Shown here: in pieces, positions 16,046-23,977 of the stretch
Layout: every line of letters starts with the position of its first letter
How positions within the stretch are numbered: the first letter of the stretch is position 1
DNA from: Natronoarchaeum philippinense
GTDB lineage: Archaea > Halobacteriota > Halobacteria > Halobacteriales > Natronoarchaeaceae
DNA length: 64,000 nt
Direction: 5' to 3'
Assembly (NCBI RefSeq): GCF_900215575.1
Contig: NZ_OBEJ01000001.1
Span: forward strand, 1,130,588-1,194,587
Made by a program: the position numbers and the translations under genes
Notes under the pieces: model-generated
What the model was told of the DNA's origin: nothing
Database searches by the model: none
Seen by the model: only the letters and a program-made list of their open reading frames with translations

Positions 16046-17518
16046 CTACTCCGCACTCTGGAGATTTGCGAACTTGGCGGTGCGCTCGTCGGCCGTCTGG
16101 GTCGTCGCCGCCGAGACGACGATAGTCAGGACGAGCCCGATGAGCATGCCGAGGATCGAGGCGTCCCAGCCCCAGTACGTCGCCGGGACGGCGCCGAGAA
16201 ACACCGAGGCGAGATAGAACGCCTGACTCGCGCCGACGCCGGCGAGCATGCCCCGCCGAGTCGTCCCCGACCAGTACAGCGCGACCAGCACGGGCAAGGC
16301 GAGCTGGGCGAATCCGCCGAAGGCCGTCGAGCCGATCTGGACCAGCCCGCCGGGCCGGTAGAGGCTGGCGACGAACGACGCCGTTGCGAAGACGACGACG
16401 CCGACCCGTCCCAGCAGATCCTCGCGCCGGTCGCTGGCGTCGGGCGAGACGAACGGCCGGTAGAGGTCCCGCGTGAAGTACGACGAGCCAGAGAGCAGCA
16501 TCGAGTCGGAACTGCTCATCATCGCCGCCATCGCGCCGGCGATCACGAGCGCGGCGAACCAGCCGGGCGCGTACTCGTTGAGCAGGATCGGCAGGACGTT
16601 CTCGCCGGCCGGGACTTCGATGCCGAGTCCGGCCGCCCACGTGCCGAGGAGGAAGGCGGGGACGAAGAGCAAGACGACCAGAATCGGCCAGAGCGCGAAC
16701 GTGCGCTTGAACACTTTCTTGGAACCGGCGGCGAAAAATCGCTGGTTCACCTGCGGGAACATGGCAACGCCGAAGGCGATGCTGACGGCTTGGGAGAGCA
16801 TCCACGCCGGTGAGTAGACGCCGCCGCCGAGCGAGAGGAACTCGGGGTTCGAGTCAGCGACGGCAGCGGTCGCGGCGCCGGCCCCACCGACGGCGTCGAG
16901 CACCCACAGCGCGGCGGCCCACGTCGCAAGCAGCATGAACGCGCCCTGGATCGTGTCGGTCCACGCGATGCCGCGCATCCCCGCCAGCACGACGTAGACG
17001 ATCATGAACACGGTCACGAGCGCCGCGCCGGACCAGTAGGGGAGCCAGCCGCCGGTCAGCCCCGCCAACGCGGTACCGGCGCCCATCTGCTGGAGCATGA
17101 CGTAGGGGAAGAGCCAGAACAGGCTGACGACCGCGACCAGTCCGCGCAGCGCCCGCGAACCGAAGCGATCGCCCAGCATCTCCGGCAGCGTGACGTAGCC
17201 GTGGCGCTTGCCGACGAGCCACTGCTTGTAGCCGATCACGTACCACAGGATCGCAAACAGGATGCCGTCCATCACGCCCATCACGAGAATCCACTCGGGG
17301 CCGGAGGCGTAGGCGATGTTCGGCCCGCCGAAGAAGGTAAACGCCGATAGCAGAGTCGCAAACGTCGTGAAGAGCAAAACGACGGTGCCGAGCGTCCGCG
17401 AGGCCAGATAGAAGTCCTCGGCGGTGCGGTCGGTCAGCCGATAGGCCAGCAGGCCGACGCCGAGCGCGAGCAGGAGGTACGCGACGACGATGCCCAACTG
17501 GAGAGCGACCTGACTCAT
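16046..17518 (-). CDS. sodium:solute symporter family protein
   Basis: Secondary transporter of the SSS family, 490 residues with about 13 membrane helices. Landmarks: an N-terminal helix (LGIVVAYLLLALGVGLLAYRL), DFYLASRTLGTVVLLFTTFA, GMRGIAWTDTIQGAFML (the conserved SSS W/T-D-x-Q region of helix 6), and SSSDSMLLSGSSYFTRDLYRP (helix 9 Na2-site region). Substrate cannot be read; pairing with DUF3311 suggests an organic-anion or pantothenate-like carrier. Its ATG overlaps the stop of the upstream DUF3311 gene (ATGA), so the two are translationally coupled. Confidence 0.92.
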   Translation of the reverse strand: MSQVALQLGIVVAYLLLALGVGLLAYRLTDRTAEDFYLASRTLGTVVLLFTTFATLLSAFTFFGGPNIAYASGPEWILVMGVMDGILFAILWYVIGYKQWLVGKRHGYVTLPEMLGDRFGSRALRGLVAVVSLFWLFPYVMLQQMGAGTALAGLTGGWLPYWSGAALVTVFMIVYVVLAGMRGIAWTDTIQGAFMLLATWAAALWVLDAVGGAGAATAAVADSNPEFLSLGGGVYSPAWMLSQAVSIAFGVAMFPQVNQRFFAAGSKKVFKRTFALWPILVVLLFVPAFLLGTWAAGLGIEVPAGENVLPILLNEYAPGWFAALVIAGAMAAMMSSSDSMLLSGSSYFTRDLYRPFVSPDASDRREDLLGRVGVVVFATASFVASLYRPGGLVQIGSTAFGGFAQLALPVLVALYWSGTTRRGMLAGVGASQAFYLASVFLGAVPATYWGWDASILGMLIGLVLTIVVSAATTQTADERTAKFANLQSAE

Positions 17519-17826
17519 CGACCGTCACCTCCGGTGTCAGACGCCGCCGCGCCCGACGCGGACGCCTCGGCGGCGCCGGCGTCCTGACCGGGCGGCGTCG
17601 CGCCCGGCCGGTCGTCGGCGTCGCTCTCGATCCAGACGCCCCAGCCGCGCCGAGTGAACAGCCAGAACACGCCCGCGGTCACGACCATCCAGCCGACGTG
17701 CCACCACAGCCAGACGGGCAAGCCGGCGGCGACGCTGTTTGTTCCCCACAGGAACCATGGGATGCCAAGCGCCGCCAGCACGAGAAAGGCGACGGCCCAC
17801 CCGATGCGCTCTATCGTCGAGGTCAT
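17515..17826 (-). CDS. DUF3311 membrane protein, partner of the symporter
   Basis: 103 residues from ATG 17826 (MTSTIERIGWAVAFLVLAAL). Two membrane helices with GIPWFLWGTNSVAAGLPVWL between them, the DUF3311 layout, then an acidic Ala/Asp/Ser-rich tail. DUF3311 proteins are usually encoded just before SSS-family symporters, as here, with a 4-base ATGA overlap. An in-frame ATG at 17841 is less likely because the TATA at 17852-17857 suits 17826. Confidence 0.8.
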   Translation of the reverse strand: MTSTIERIGWAVAFLVLAALGIPWFLWGTNSVAAGLPVWLWWHVGWMVVTAGVFWLFTRRGWGVWIESDADDRPGATPPGQDAGAAEASASGAAASDTGGDGR

Positions 17827-18173
17827 TGCTATGCCGCTCACGGTCAGACTCGCTTAAAGATTGCCGTTTTTCACCAGTCGGAGTAACTGAAGAGAAAATT
17901 TGTTCAACGTCGAGAGATGGATGCAGATCACCGGAATCGGTCGGTGGATGCGCCATAAGAGTGGCTTGAGGACGGCGGGGACCGGGTAGATGGCATTTTG
18001 ATGAGACGCCACTGGTCTCGCAGATTCCGGGAAAATGCCAGTTTACTGCCGCTAGCCGAGCAGTACCGACCGTATACTGGTCGTTATTTGCTCTATTCGT
18101 CACCGCAGCGTCGCTCGGTTTCGGTCCAGCGGAGAGAACTGACGACAGGTATTTGAACGATCCGACCCAAACA

Positions 18174-18180
18174 TATATAA
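18174..18180 (+). promoter_or_regulatory. TATA box for dnaG
   Basis: TATATAA about 65 bases before the dnaG ATG. Transcription would start near 18203, leaving a leader of about 40 bases, unusual for a haloarchaeal housekeeping gene. Confidence 0.6.
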
Positions 18181-18217
18181 CGTACCATGAGGCCGTTCAT
18201 GGGTCATTCACAATCAC

Positions 18218-18232
18218 GCCCCCCATCGGGGC
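18218..18232 (+). promoter_or_regulatory. hairpin in the dnaG leader
   Basis: GCCCC / GGGGC around a 5-base loop CCATC, ending 9 bases before the dnaG start codon and inside the predicted leader. It could affect initiation. No ribosome-binding site is obvious between it and the ATG. Confidence 0.4.
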
Positions 18233-18241
18233 AGATCATCA

Positions 18242-19660
18242 ATGGACGATACAACGAAATATCTCATTCACGCCGACGTGACCGCAAACGGGGTGGTCGA
18301 ACGAAGTGACGTGGTCGGCGCCATCTTCGGGCAGACCGAGGGGCTCCTCGGGGAGGAGCTCGATCTGCGAGGTCTCCAGCAGTCCTCGAAGGTGGGCCGC
18401 ATTGACGTCGAAATCGACAGCAGCGGCGGGGAATCCCGCGGCGACGTGACGATAGCGACGAGTCTGGACAAAGTCGAGACCGCGACGCTCGCGGCCTCGC
18501 TGGAGACGATCACGCGCGTCGGCCCCTGCCGGGCCACGCTCGACGTGACAAACATCGAGGACGTGCGCGCCGCCAAGCGCCGCCAGATCGTCGACCGCGC
18601 TCACGAACTCCTCGTCGAGGCGTTCGACGAGACCGCGATGAGCAGCCAAGAGATCCTCGAAGAGGTTCGCCAGCGCGTCCGCGTCGCCGATGTCACCGAG
18701 TACGAGGGGCTGCCCGCAGGCCCTCGCGTCGAGGACAGCGACGCGGTCGTGGTCGTCGAGGGCCGGGCCGACGTGCTGACGCTGTTGCAGTACGGCGTCA
18801 AGAACGCCATCGCGGTCGAGGGGACCGACGTGCCGGAGGTCGTCGCGGACCTGACGGCCGACCGGACGGCGACGGCCTTCCTCGACGGCGACCGCGGAGG
18901 CGACCTGATCCTCCAAGAACTCTCGCAGGTCGGCGACATCGACTACGTGACGTTCGCGCCCGACGGCCAGTCGGTCGAGGACCTCTCGCGCCACGAGGTG
19001 TTCGAGGCGCTCCGGGACAAGGTTCCCTACGACGCCGTTTCCGACGCCTCGACGCCGCGAACGGCCGTCGCCGCGACCGACGGGAGCGCGACGCCGGCGC
19101 CCGAGGCCGACGACGCCGGAGTCGAACCGGACGCCGAGACCGAGTCGCCCGATGCGCCGGCGGCTCCCGACGCGGCCGCTGGCGAAGACGATGTCACCGT
19201 GGAGACCGACGACGAGGACGAAACACTCGTCGATCCGGACGCCACCGCCGAGGTGTCGCCAGCCGACGCATCGGCGTCATCCAGCGCTGAATCGGACGAC
19301 GAGGCCGAAGCCGCTGCCGACAACGAGGCGAGCGACGAGGATACCGAAGTTGCCCCGGAGACGCTGCAGGGCCACGTCGAAGCGGTCGTCGGCGACGAGC
19401 AGGCCACCGTCCGCTTGCTCGACGGCGAGTTCGCCGAGGTCGACGAAGCGCCCGCCGGGGACGCCGTCGAAGTCCTCGACGCGGCGTCGACGGTGCCTCA
19501 CGCGATCGTGCTCGACGGCGAGTTGAGCCAGCGCATCGCGGACGTGGCGGCCCAGCGAGGCGTCGCGCAGGCGGTCGCGCGCTCGCTCGGCGAGTTCACG
19601 AAACGACCGACGAGCGTCCGGCTTCGCACCGCCGAGCAGTTGCTCGACGCCGATCTGTAG
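18242..19660 (+). CDS. dnaG: archaeal DnaG primase-like protein
   Basis: Archaeal DnaG homologue: a Toprim protein that can prime DNA and is also found with the exosome. 472 residues. It starts MDDTTKYLIHADVTANGVVE, as archaeal DnaGs do. The Toprim domain has the catalytic Glu in VVVEGRADVL (E173) and the DxD in FLDGDRGG (D215, D217). Residues about 275-390 are an extremely Ala/Asp/Glu-rich low-complexity linker. A conserved C-terminal domain follows (LQGHVEAVVGDEQATVRLL to RTAEQLLDADL). Shine-Dalgarno not evident. Confidence 0.95.
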   Translation: MDDTTKYLIHADVTANGVVERSDVVGAIFGQTEGLLGEELDLRGLQQSSKVGRIDVEIDSSGGESRGDVTIATSLDKVETATLAASLETITRVGPCRATLDVTNIEDVRAAKRRQIVDRAHELLVEAFDETAMSSQEILEEVRQRVRVADVTEYEGLPAGPRVEDSDAVVVVEGRADVLTLLQYGVKNAIAVEGTDVPEVVADLTADRTATAFLDGDRGGDLILQELSQVGDIDYVTFAPDGQSVEDLSRHEVFEALRDKVPYDAVSDASTPRTAVAATDGSATPAPEADDAGVEPDAETESPDAPAAPDAAAGEDDVTVETDDEDETLVDPDATAEVSPADASASSSAESDDEAEAAADNEASDEDTEVAPETLQGHVEAVVGDEQATVRLLDGEFAEVDEAPAGDAVEVLDAASTVPHAIVLDGELSQRIADVAAQRGVAQAVARSLGEFTKRPTSVRLRTAEQLLDADL

Positions 19661-19717
19661 GCGGCGTCCGACGCCGACGCTGGGCACGCACGACACAGGC
19701 CGGGCGGCGCGCTCGGC

Positions 19718-20164
19718 TCAGAGCGGGCGAGCGAGCAACAGCGCCGGGTCGCCGTCGTAGTACTCCGGATCGCGGTCGACTTCTCGGAACCCCCACTGTT
19801 CGTAGAACTCCAGCGCGGCGTCGTTGTCCGGCGCGACCGCGAGCGTGACGAGCCGAGCGCCGCGCTCGTCGAGTCGGTCGAACAGCGCCTCGAACAGCGC
19901 CGAGGCGACGCCCTCTCGTCGGTGGTCGGGGGCGACGACGAGTTCGGCGACGTACGCGCGCTCGTCGCCCGGCATCGCAAACACGTAGCCGATCGGGCGA
20001 CGGCGGTCGCGGTCGGCAACCGCTCCGACGGGCGCCGACGTGGCGACGAGTACCTCGCCAGATCCATCGAGTGCCGCGTCGAGCGCCTCGGGCGCCGGTT
20101 CCGGAAGCAGCGACTGGAGCGCCAGCAGCGCCGGCCGGTCGGTCTCGACGGGGTCGCGGATCAC
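19718..20164 (-). CDS. GNAT-family N-acetyltransferase
   Basis: 148 residues. The acetyl-CoA binding core is clear: YVAELVVAPDHRREGVASALFEAL (motif A, RREGVA) followed by VTLAVAPDNDAALEFYEQWGF (motif B). Substrate unknown. The start is a GTG at 20164 whose bases overlap the TGA of the upstream DUF92 gene (GTGA), arguing strongly for coupled translation and for this start. Confidence 0.82.
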   Translation of the reverse strand: MIRDPVETDRPALLALQSLLPEPAPEALDAALDGSGEVLVATSAPVGAVADRDRRRPIGYVFAMPGDERAYVAELVVAPDHRREGVASALFEALFDRLDERGARLVTLAVAPDNDAALEFYEQWGFREVDRDPEYYDGDPALLLARPL

Positions 20165-21486
20165 GTGAACGCGGCCAGCCCGACGGCCAGTGCGAGCAGG
20201 GTTCCGGCGATGCCGCCCGACAGCGTCGCCAAGAAGTTGACACTCTGATTGCCGATCCGATCGCCTTCGATGGTCGCCCCGAGCAGGCTGTCGACGGTCA
20301 TGCCGACGACGCCCGCGCTGGCGATCACGAGCGCGCCGCGCCCCGCGATACCCGAAAACAGCGCGCCCGAGAGCGCGGCGACGACCGCGGCGCCGGCGAT
20401 GCCCGCGAGTTCGCCCTGCCACGTGACGCCGCCGTCGGTCCCCGGTTCGACGCGTTCCAGCGTGGTGATCAGCCGCGGGGTGTCGAAGACGCCGCCGACC
20501 TCAGAGGAGAGCGTGTCGGCCAGCGCCGTGGCGAGTGAGCCGGCGAAAGCAAACGTGAAGATGGCGGGATCGACCGGGAGAAGTCCAGCGGCGGCGGTGG
20601 CGTAGCCGAGCACGGCCACCAGCGCGACCGCGGCGTTGCCCAGCACGTTTGCGCTCCCGCGGGCGCCGTCGTTGTCCTCTGCGACGCCGCGGTCGCGCTT
20701 CTGGTCGTAGCGGAACTTCGTCGAGAGCCCGCCGATGCCGAAGAAGGCGATCATGACGGCGAACCACGGGTACCCTCCGAGGACGATCGCCAGAAACGCC
20801 AGCACGACGCCCGCGAGCATCCCCTCGACGGAGGCCGTCTCCAACGCGTAGGAGGCATAGCCCAGTGCGGCCGTCACCGCAAGCGCGACGAGCACGTCCG
20901 GCGTGGACGTGCCGAGATCGAGTTCGGCGAGCAGCCACAGCAGGAAGCCGACCGAGAGGAGCACCGGCGGATCGTCGCGGCCGAGCAGGATCGAGCGGAG
21001 CAGTGCGCCGACGAGGGCGCCCGAGGTCGCCAGCACCGTCACCTCGGCCAGCGGGAGGACGGCGGCGTCCGTCGACATCGCAGTCGCCTGAACGCCGACG
21101 ACGCCGGCGATCAGTCCGCCGACGACAAAGCCGACGGCCTCGAACACCTCGCCCCCGAGGCGGTTGCGGGCGATCTCGCCGACGAAATTCCCGTACGAGT
21201 ACAGCACGACCGTCCCGACGAACACGGTCGCCGGAAGCTCGCCGAACGCGGCGAACGCGCCAAGCAGTCCTGCGGCGACGGCGAAGCCGACCAGCCCCTT
21301 GAGGCGCTCGTCGCGCCGGTCGCCGGGGCGGGCAAACAGCTCGAAGGCGGCGCCGTCGGTGATCGTCGCGGCGCCGATGGCCACCGCCGCGAAGGCGGCG
21401 ACGGCCACTGCGGGTGCGACGGCGGCGAGAAGCGAAAGCGTCCCGACCGCGGCGAACGCACCCGCACGTCTAACGGTCGATGTCAC
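20161..21486 (-). CDS. DUF92 (phytyl-phosphate-kinase-like) membrane protein
   Basis: 441 residues, about twelve membrane helices, no long soluble part. The C-terminal half matches DUF92/TIGR00297, relatives of plant VTE6 prenyl-phosphate kinase: GGLSTKFRYDQKRDRGVAEDN, ARGSANVLGNAAVALVAVL, and ADTLSSEVGGVFD. The N-terminal half (about residues 1-200) is an extra block of helices that I think is part of the long haloarchaeal form. A role in isoprenoid phosphate recycling is inference from the family. TATA at 21513 gives a near-leaderless transcript; the gene is coupled to the GNAT gene after it. Confidence 0.8.
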   Translation of the reverse strand: MTSTVRRAGAFAAVGTLSLLAAVAPAVAVAAFAAVAIGAATITDGAAFELFARPGDRRDERLKGLVGFAVAAGLLGAFAAFGELPATVFVGTVVLYSYGNFVGEIARNRLGGEVFEAVGFVVGGLIAGVVGVQATAMSTDAAVLPLAEVTVLATSGALVGALLRSILLGRDDPPVLLSVGFLLWLLAELDLGTSTPDVLVALAVTAALGYASYALETASVEGMLAGVVLAFLAIVLGGYPWFAVMIAFFGIGGLSTKFRYDQKRDRGVAEDNDGARGSANVLGNAAVALVAVLGYATAAAGLLPVDPAIFTFAFAGSLATALADTLSSEVGGVFDTPRLITTLERVEPGTDGGVTWQGELAGIAGAAVVAALSGALFSGIAGRGALVIASAGVVGMTVDSLLGATIEGDRIGNQSVNFLATLSGGIAGTLLALAVGLAAFT

Positions 21487-21512
21487 GTTACTGCCTTCCT
21501 TTTGCTGAGGCT

Positions 21513-21519
21513 TACTTAA
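21513..21519 (-). promoter_or_regulatory. TATA box for the DUF92-GNAT operon
   Basis: Minus-strand GGTTAAGTAAG about 28 bases before the ATG at 21486. Confidence 0.55.
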
Positions 21520-21573
21520 CCTTCCCGAACCGACGAGGCGAGTGACTACGACCGGGTCGCATCATTTACGACC

Positions 21574-22203
21574 GTGCGCGATGACCTCCCTCGCGTGGGA
21601 CTGTACGACCGATATCTCGCTCTGCGGGTTCGGCGCGACGACACCCCGCCGCCGGATCACGTCGCGCTGATCGTCGCCGAGCGCGACCTGCTGGAGCGAG
21701 GTTCTTACGAGACGCTGGAGACGTTCTTCCGGTGGGCCGTCGAGTACGGCGCCGAGCGAGTGACGGTGTACGTCAGCGTCCTCGACGAAGCCGCCGTTCC
21801 GACGCTCGAACGGTCGCTGGCGGACGTGTCGGCACCGCGCGAGATGGCCGTTCGCGGGCCCGACGACCGGACGCGAGCCGACGCCCCGATCCAGATCAGC
21901 ATCGGGCTCGGCGGGAAACACGAGTTCACCGCCGCGGTGCGGTCGCTGGCCGCCGAAGTCGAGGCCGGCGAGGTCGCGCCCGAGGAGATCACCGAGTCCG
22001 ACGTGGAGGGGCGGCTCGTGTTCCCGGACGCCCCCGACCTCGTCATCAAGACGGGCGCCGAACGGCTCTCGGATTTCATGATCTGGCAGTCGGTGTACTC
22101 CGAACTGTACTTCACGGACGTGAACTGGCGGGACTTCCGCAAGCGAGACTATCTGCGCGCGATCCGCGAGTACAAGAACCGGACGCGGCGGTTTGGACGC
22201 TGA
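21574..22203 (+). CDS. non-catalytic cis-prenyltransferase-family (NgBR-like) protein
   Basis: 209 residues from a GTG start. The C-terminal part has the cis-prenyltransferase signature LVIKTGAERLSDFMIWQSVY followed by ELYFTDVNWRDF, equivalent to the RTGG.R.SNFLLWQ..Y.E motif of UppS. The N-terminal site that should read D-G-N-x-R is replaced (DHVALIVAERDLLERG), so the catalytic Asp is missing. This resembles eukaryotic NgBR/Nus1 and archaeal partner subunits of heteromeric cis-prenyltransferases. A true UppS lies convergent at 22497-23426. The last codons and stop are part of hairpins described below. Confidence 0.75.
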   Translation: MRDDLPRVGLYDRYLALRVRRDDTPPPDHVALIVAERDLLERGSYETLETFFRWAVEYGAERVTVYVSVLDEAAVPTLERSLADVSAPREMAVRGPDDRTRADAPIQISIGLGGKHEFTAAVRSLAAEVEAGEVAPEEITESDVEGRLVFPDAPDLVIKTGAERLSDFMIWQSVYSELYFTDVNWRDFRKRDYLRAIREYKNRTRRFGR

Positions 22204-22253
22204 GCAACGCGAAGCGTCCAAACGCCGGAAGACGAACGGAGCGAGTCTTCCGG
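22192..22253. repeat. two consecutive long hairpins at a gene 3' end
   Basis: Hairpin 1: TTTGGACGCT (22192-22201) pairs perfectly with AGCGTCCAAA (22213-22222) across an 11-base loop, and the stop codon of the upstream gene (22201-22203) lies at the stem tip. Hairpin 2: CCGGAAGAC (22225-22233) with GTCTTCCGG (22245-22253), loop GAACGGAGCGA. A second copy of the gene's last bases, TTTGGGCGCTGA, follows at about 22257-22268. These probably act as 3'-end signals. Confidence 0.7.
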
Positions 22254-22286
22254 AAGTTTGGGCGCTGAGTCATGCGAACCGGCCCG

Positions 22287-22524
22287 GTCGTCGGCGTCAG
22301 TCCGCAGCCCGGTCGTCGGCGTCAATCCGCAGCCCGATCGTCGGCGTCAATCCGCAGCCCGATCGTCGGCGTCAATCCGCAGCCCGATCGTCGGCGTCAA
22401 TCCGCAGCCCGATCGTCGGCGTCAATCCGCAGCCCGATCGTCGGCGTCAATCCGCAGCCCGATCGTCGGCGTCAATCCGCAGCCCGATCGTCGGCGTCAA
22501 TCCGCAGCCCGATCGTCGGCGTCG
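22287..22524. repeat. tandem array of a 25-bp unit overlapping the end of uppS
   Basis: Nine head-to-tail copies of a 25-bp unit with no spacers, from 22287 to 22511, plus 13 bases of a tenth (22512-22524). Copies 3-9 are identical; copies 1-2 differ by GG for GA, and copy 1 has CAGT for CAAT. On the minus strand each unit reads through codons for DADDRAAD and its TGA stop, i.e. the last codons of uppS. The array is thus an expansion of the uppS 3' end. Not CRISPR: nothing lies between the units. Confidence 0.9.
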
Positions 22525-23426
22525 AATTCCTCGGCGTCGAGACGTTCGCGCTCGCCGCTGGGGAGGGCGTCGCGGAACCGCCGGAGGACGCTCTTTGCCT
22601 CGTCGAGTTCGGCGCTCCCGGTCGCACGGAGTAGCGCGAGCGCGCGGCGGGCCCGCGCGGTGCGCCACGACTCTTGGCGGTGTTCGTAGGTGCGGATCGC
22701 TCGCAGGAAGTCGACCTTGCGGAACTCCGGCCAGTAGGGCGTACAGAAGAACACGGCGGCTTCGTTGCCGTTCGCGTACCACGGCAGGAAGTTGCTCGTG
22801 CGCTCGTCGCCGCCGGTTCGGATGATCAGGTCCACGTCCCGGACGGGGCGCTCGTACAGCCGATTTTCGACGGTTTCGATGTCGATCTCGTCGGGCGAAA
22901 TGGCGCCGTCCTCGACGCCGCCGAGCACCGACTGGGCGGCAGAAAGCAACTCGGCGCGGCCGCCGTAGGCCAGCGCGATGTTGAGGACGAACTGGTCGTA
23001 CTCTTCGGTTTGACCCTCGGCGTAGTCGACTGCATCCCGTACGCGCTCGGGCAGTCGATCGATGTCACCGAGCGCGCGGATACAGACGCCGTTGTCGTGG
23101 ACGCGTTCGGCGTCGGCGAACTCGCGGAGTTTTCCCTCGATCAGATCGAACAGCGCCTCGAGCTGGTCCTCGGGGCGATCGAAGTTCTCCGTCGAAAACG
23201 TGTACAGCGTCAACTCTTCGATGCCGAGGTCTTGGCACCACTCCAGAACTTGTTCGGTCGTCTCCGCGCCGTGTTCGTGCCCCTCGGTCGCGGAGTCTCC
23301 GTTCTGCCGGGCGTAGCGTCGGTTGCCGTCTTGGATTACCGCGATGTGGGTCGGGACCCCCTCGATCTCCCGCCGGAGTAGCCGCTCGTACCCCGATCGG
23401 ACGCGTCGTCCGAACCACTCTCTCAT
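22497..23426 (-). CDS. uppS: polyprenyl diphosphate synthase (cis-prenyltransferase), catalytic
   Basis: Extends isoprenoid diphosphates in cis configuration to make the polyprenyl/dolichol carrier. 309 residues from ATG 23426 (MREWFGRRVRSGYERLL). The catalytic motif is intact: HIAVIQDGNRRYARQNGDS with Asp33. LTLYTFSTENFDRP, LNIALAYGGRAEL and LIIRTGGDERTSNFLPW follow. The WY-ANGNEA segment differs from the usual WQ..Y.E. The C-terminal DADDRAAD is the unit of the tandem array beyond the stop. Longer upstream start (23552) rejected because it is antisense to cspA's promoter. Confidence 0.93.
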   Translation of the reverse strand: MREWFGRRVRSGYERLLRREIEGVPTHIAVIQDGNRRYARQNGDSATEGHEHGAETTEQVLEWCQDLGIEELTLYTFSTENFDRPEDQLEALFDLIEGKLREFADAERVHDNGVCIRALGDIDRLPERVRDAVDYAEGQTEEYDQFVLNIALAYGGRAELLSAAQSVLGGVEDGAISPDEIDIETVENRLYERPVRDVDLIIRTGGDERTSNFLPWYANGNEAAVFFCTPYWPEFRKVDFLRAIRTYEHRQESWRTARARRALALLRATGSAELDEAKSVLRRFRDALPSGERERLDAEEFDADDRAAD

Positions 23427-23551
23427 ACTGGATCGGTCACGACGGCCACGTATGTGTCTTACGTCAGGCGAGACACGCTGTACCCCGAGAACGGCCGAGA
23501 TAAAAGTAACCCCCTCCGTTTTTATGTTCGGGGCCCCTCTGGTCACATGCA

Positions 23552-23746
23552 ATGGCGAAAGGCGAAGTTGATTTCTTCAACGACACTGGCGGTTACGGTT
23601 TCATCGACACTGACGAGGCTGACGAGGACGTTTTCTTCCACATGGAAGACGTCGGCGGTCCTGACCTCGAAGAAGGGCAGGAAGTAGAGTTCGAGATCGT
23701 GCAGGCCGACAAGGGCCCGCGCGCAAAGAACCTCGTTCGCCTGTAG
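23552..23746 (+). CDS. cspA: cold-shock domain protein
   Basis: 64 residues, the standard CspA length. Nucleic-acid binding OB fold with RNP1 GGYGFIDTD and RNP2 DVFFHMEDV. Acts as an RNA chaperone. GDTDEADEDVF-type acidic residues and the GPRAKNLVRL end are usual in haloarchaeal copies. A TATA-like TTTTTATG at about 23519 lies 30 bases before the ATG. A GC hairpin and T-rich tract follow the stop. Confidence 0.95.
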   Translation: MAKGEVDFFNDTGGYGFIDTDEADEDVFFHMEDVGGPDLEEGQEVEFEIVQADKGPRAKNLVRL

Positions 23747-23750
23747 GTGG

Positions 23751-23839
23751 GCGACGCCACAGGTGCGGTTCCGGGCGTCGCGTGGACCCAGTCCGCCGGG
23801 TCGCCCGTGCAGCGAACTTTTCCGTATTTTTCCGTTTCG
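23751..23839 (+). terminator. hairpin and T-rich tract after cspA
   Basis: GCGACGCC (23751-23758) pairs with GGCGTCGC (23774-23781), beginning four bases after the stop codon. About 35 bases later there is a T-rich run (AACTTTTCCGTATTTTTCCG, about 23815-23834). Either could end the cspA transcript. Confidence 0.5.
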
Positions 23840-23977
23840 TAGTGGTTACGCCGTCGTACCGTCTCGGTAGGACGCCGCTGGCACGCTGTTAGACACCGCC
23901 GTAGCGCCGCGGCAGGACGCCGCCGATCAGAGCGACAGACCGTAGGCCGTATAACCGTCCTGGCGAAACCTCAGGAC

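Larger units (their letters stand above)
17827..18241. other. 415-base intergenic region between DUF3311 and dnaG
   Basis: Divergent promoter region. A TATA-like CTTTAAG on the minus strand (17852-17857) serves DUF3311-symporter, and a TATA at 18174-18180 serves dnaG. The middle is AT-richer and contains a long inverted repeat: TGGCATTTT at 17991-17999 and AAAATGCCA at 18032-18040, enclosing a smaller GAGAC/GTCTC stem. No open frame that looks coding. The nested repeat could be a structured RNA or a regulatory site. Confidence 0.5.

Noticed and set aside
22287-22524. CRISPR array
   Set aside because: Units abut directly with no spacers, and the unit derives from uppS; no cas gene nearby.
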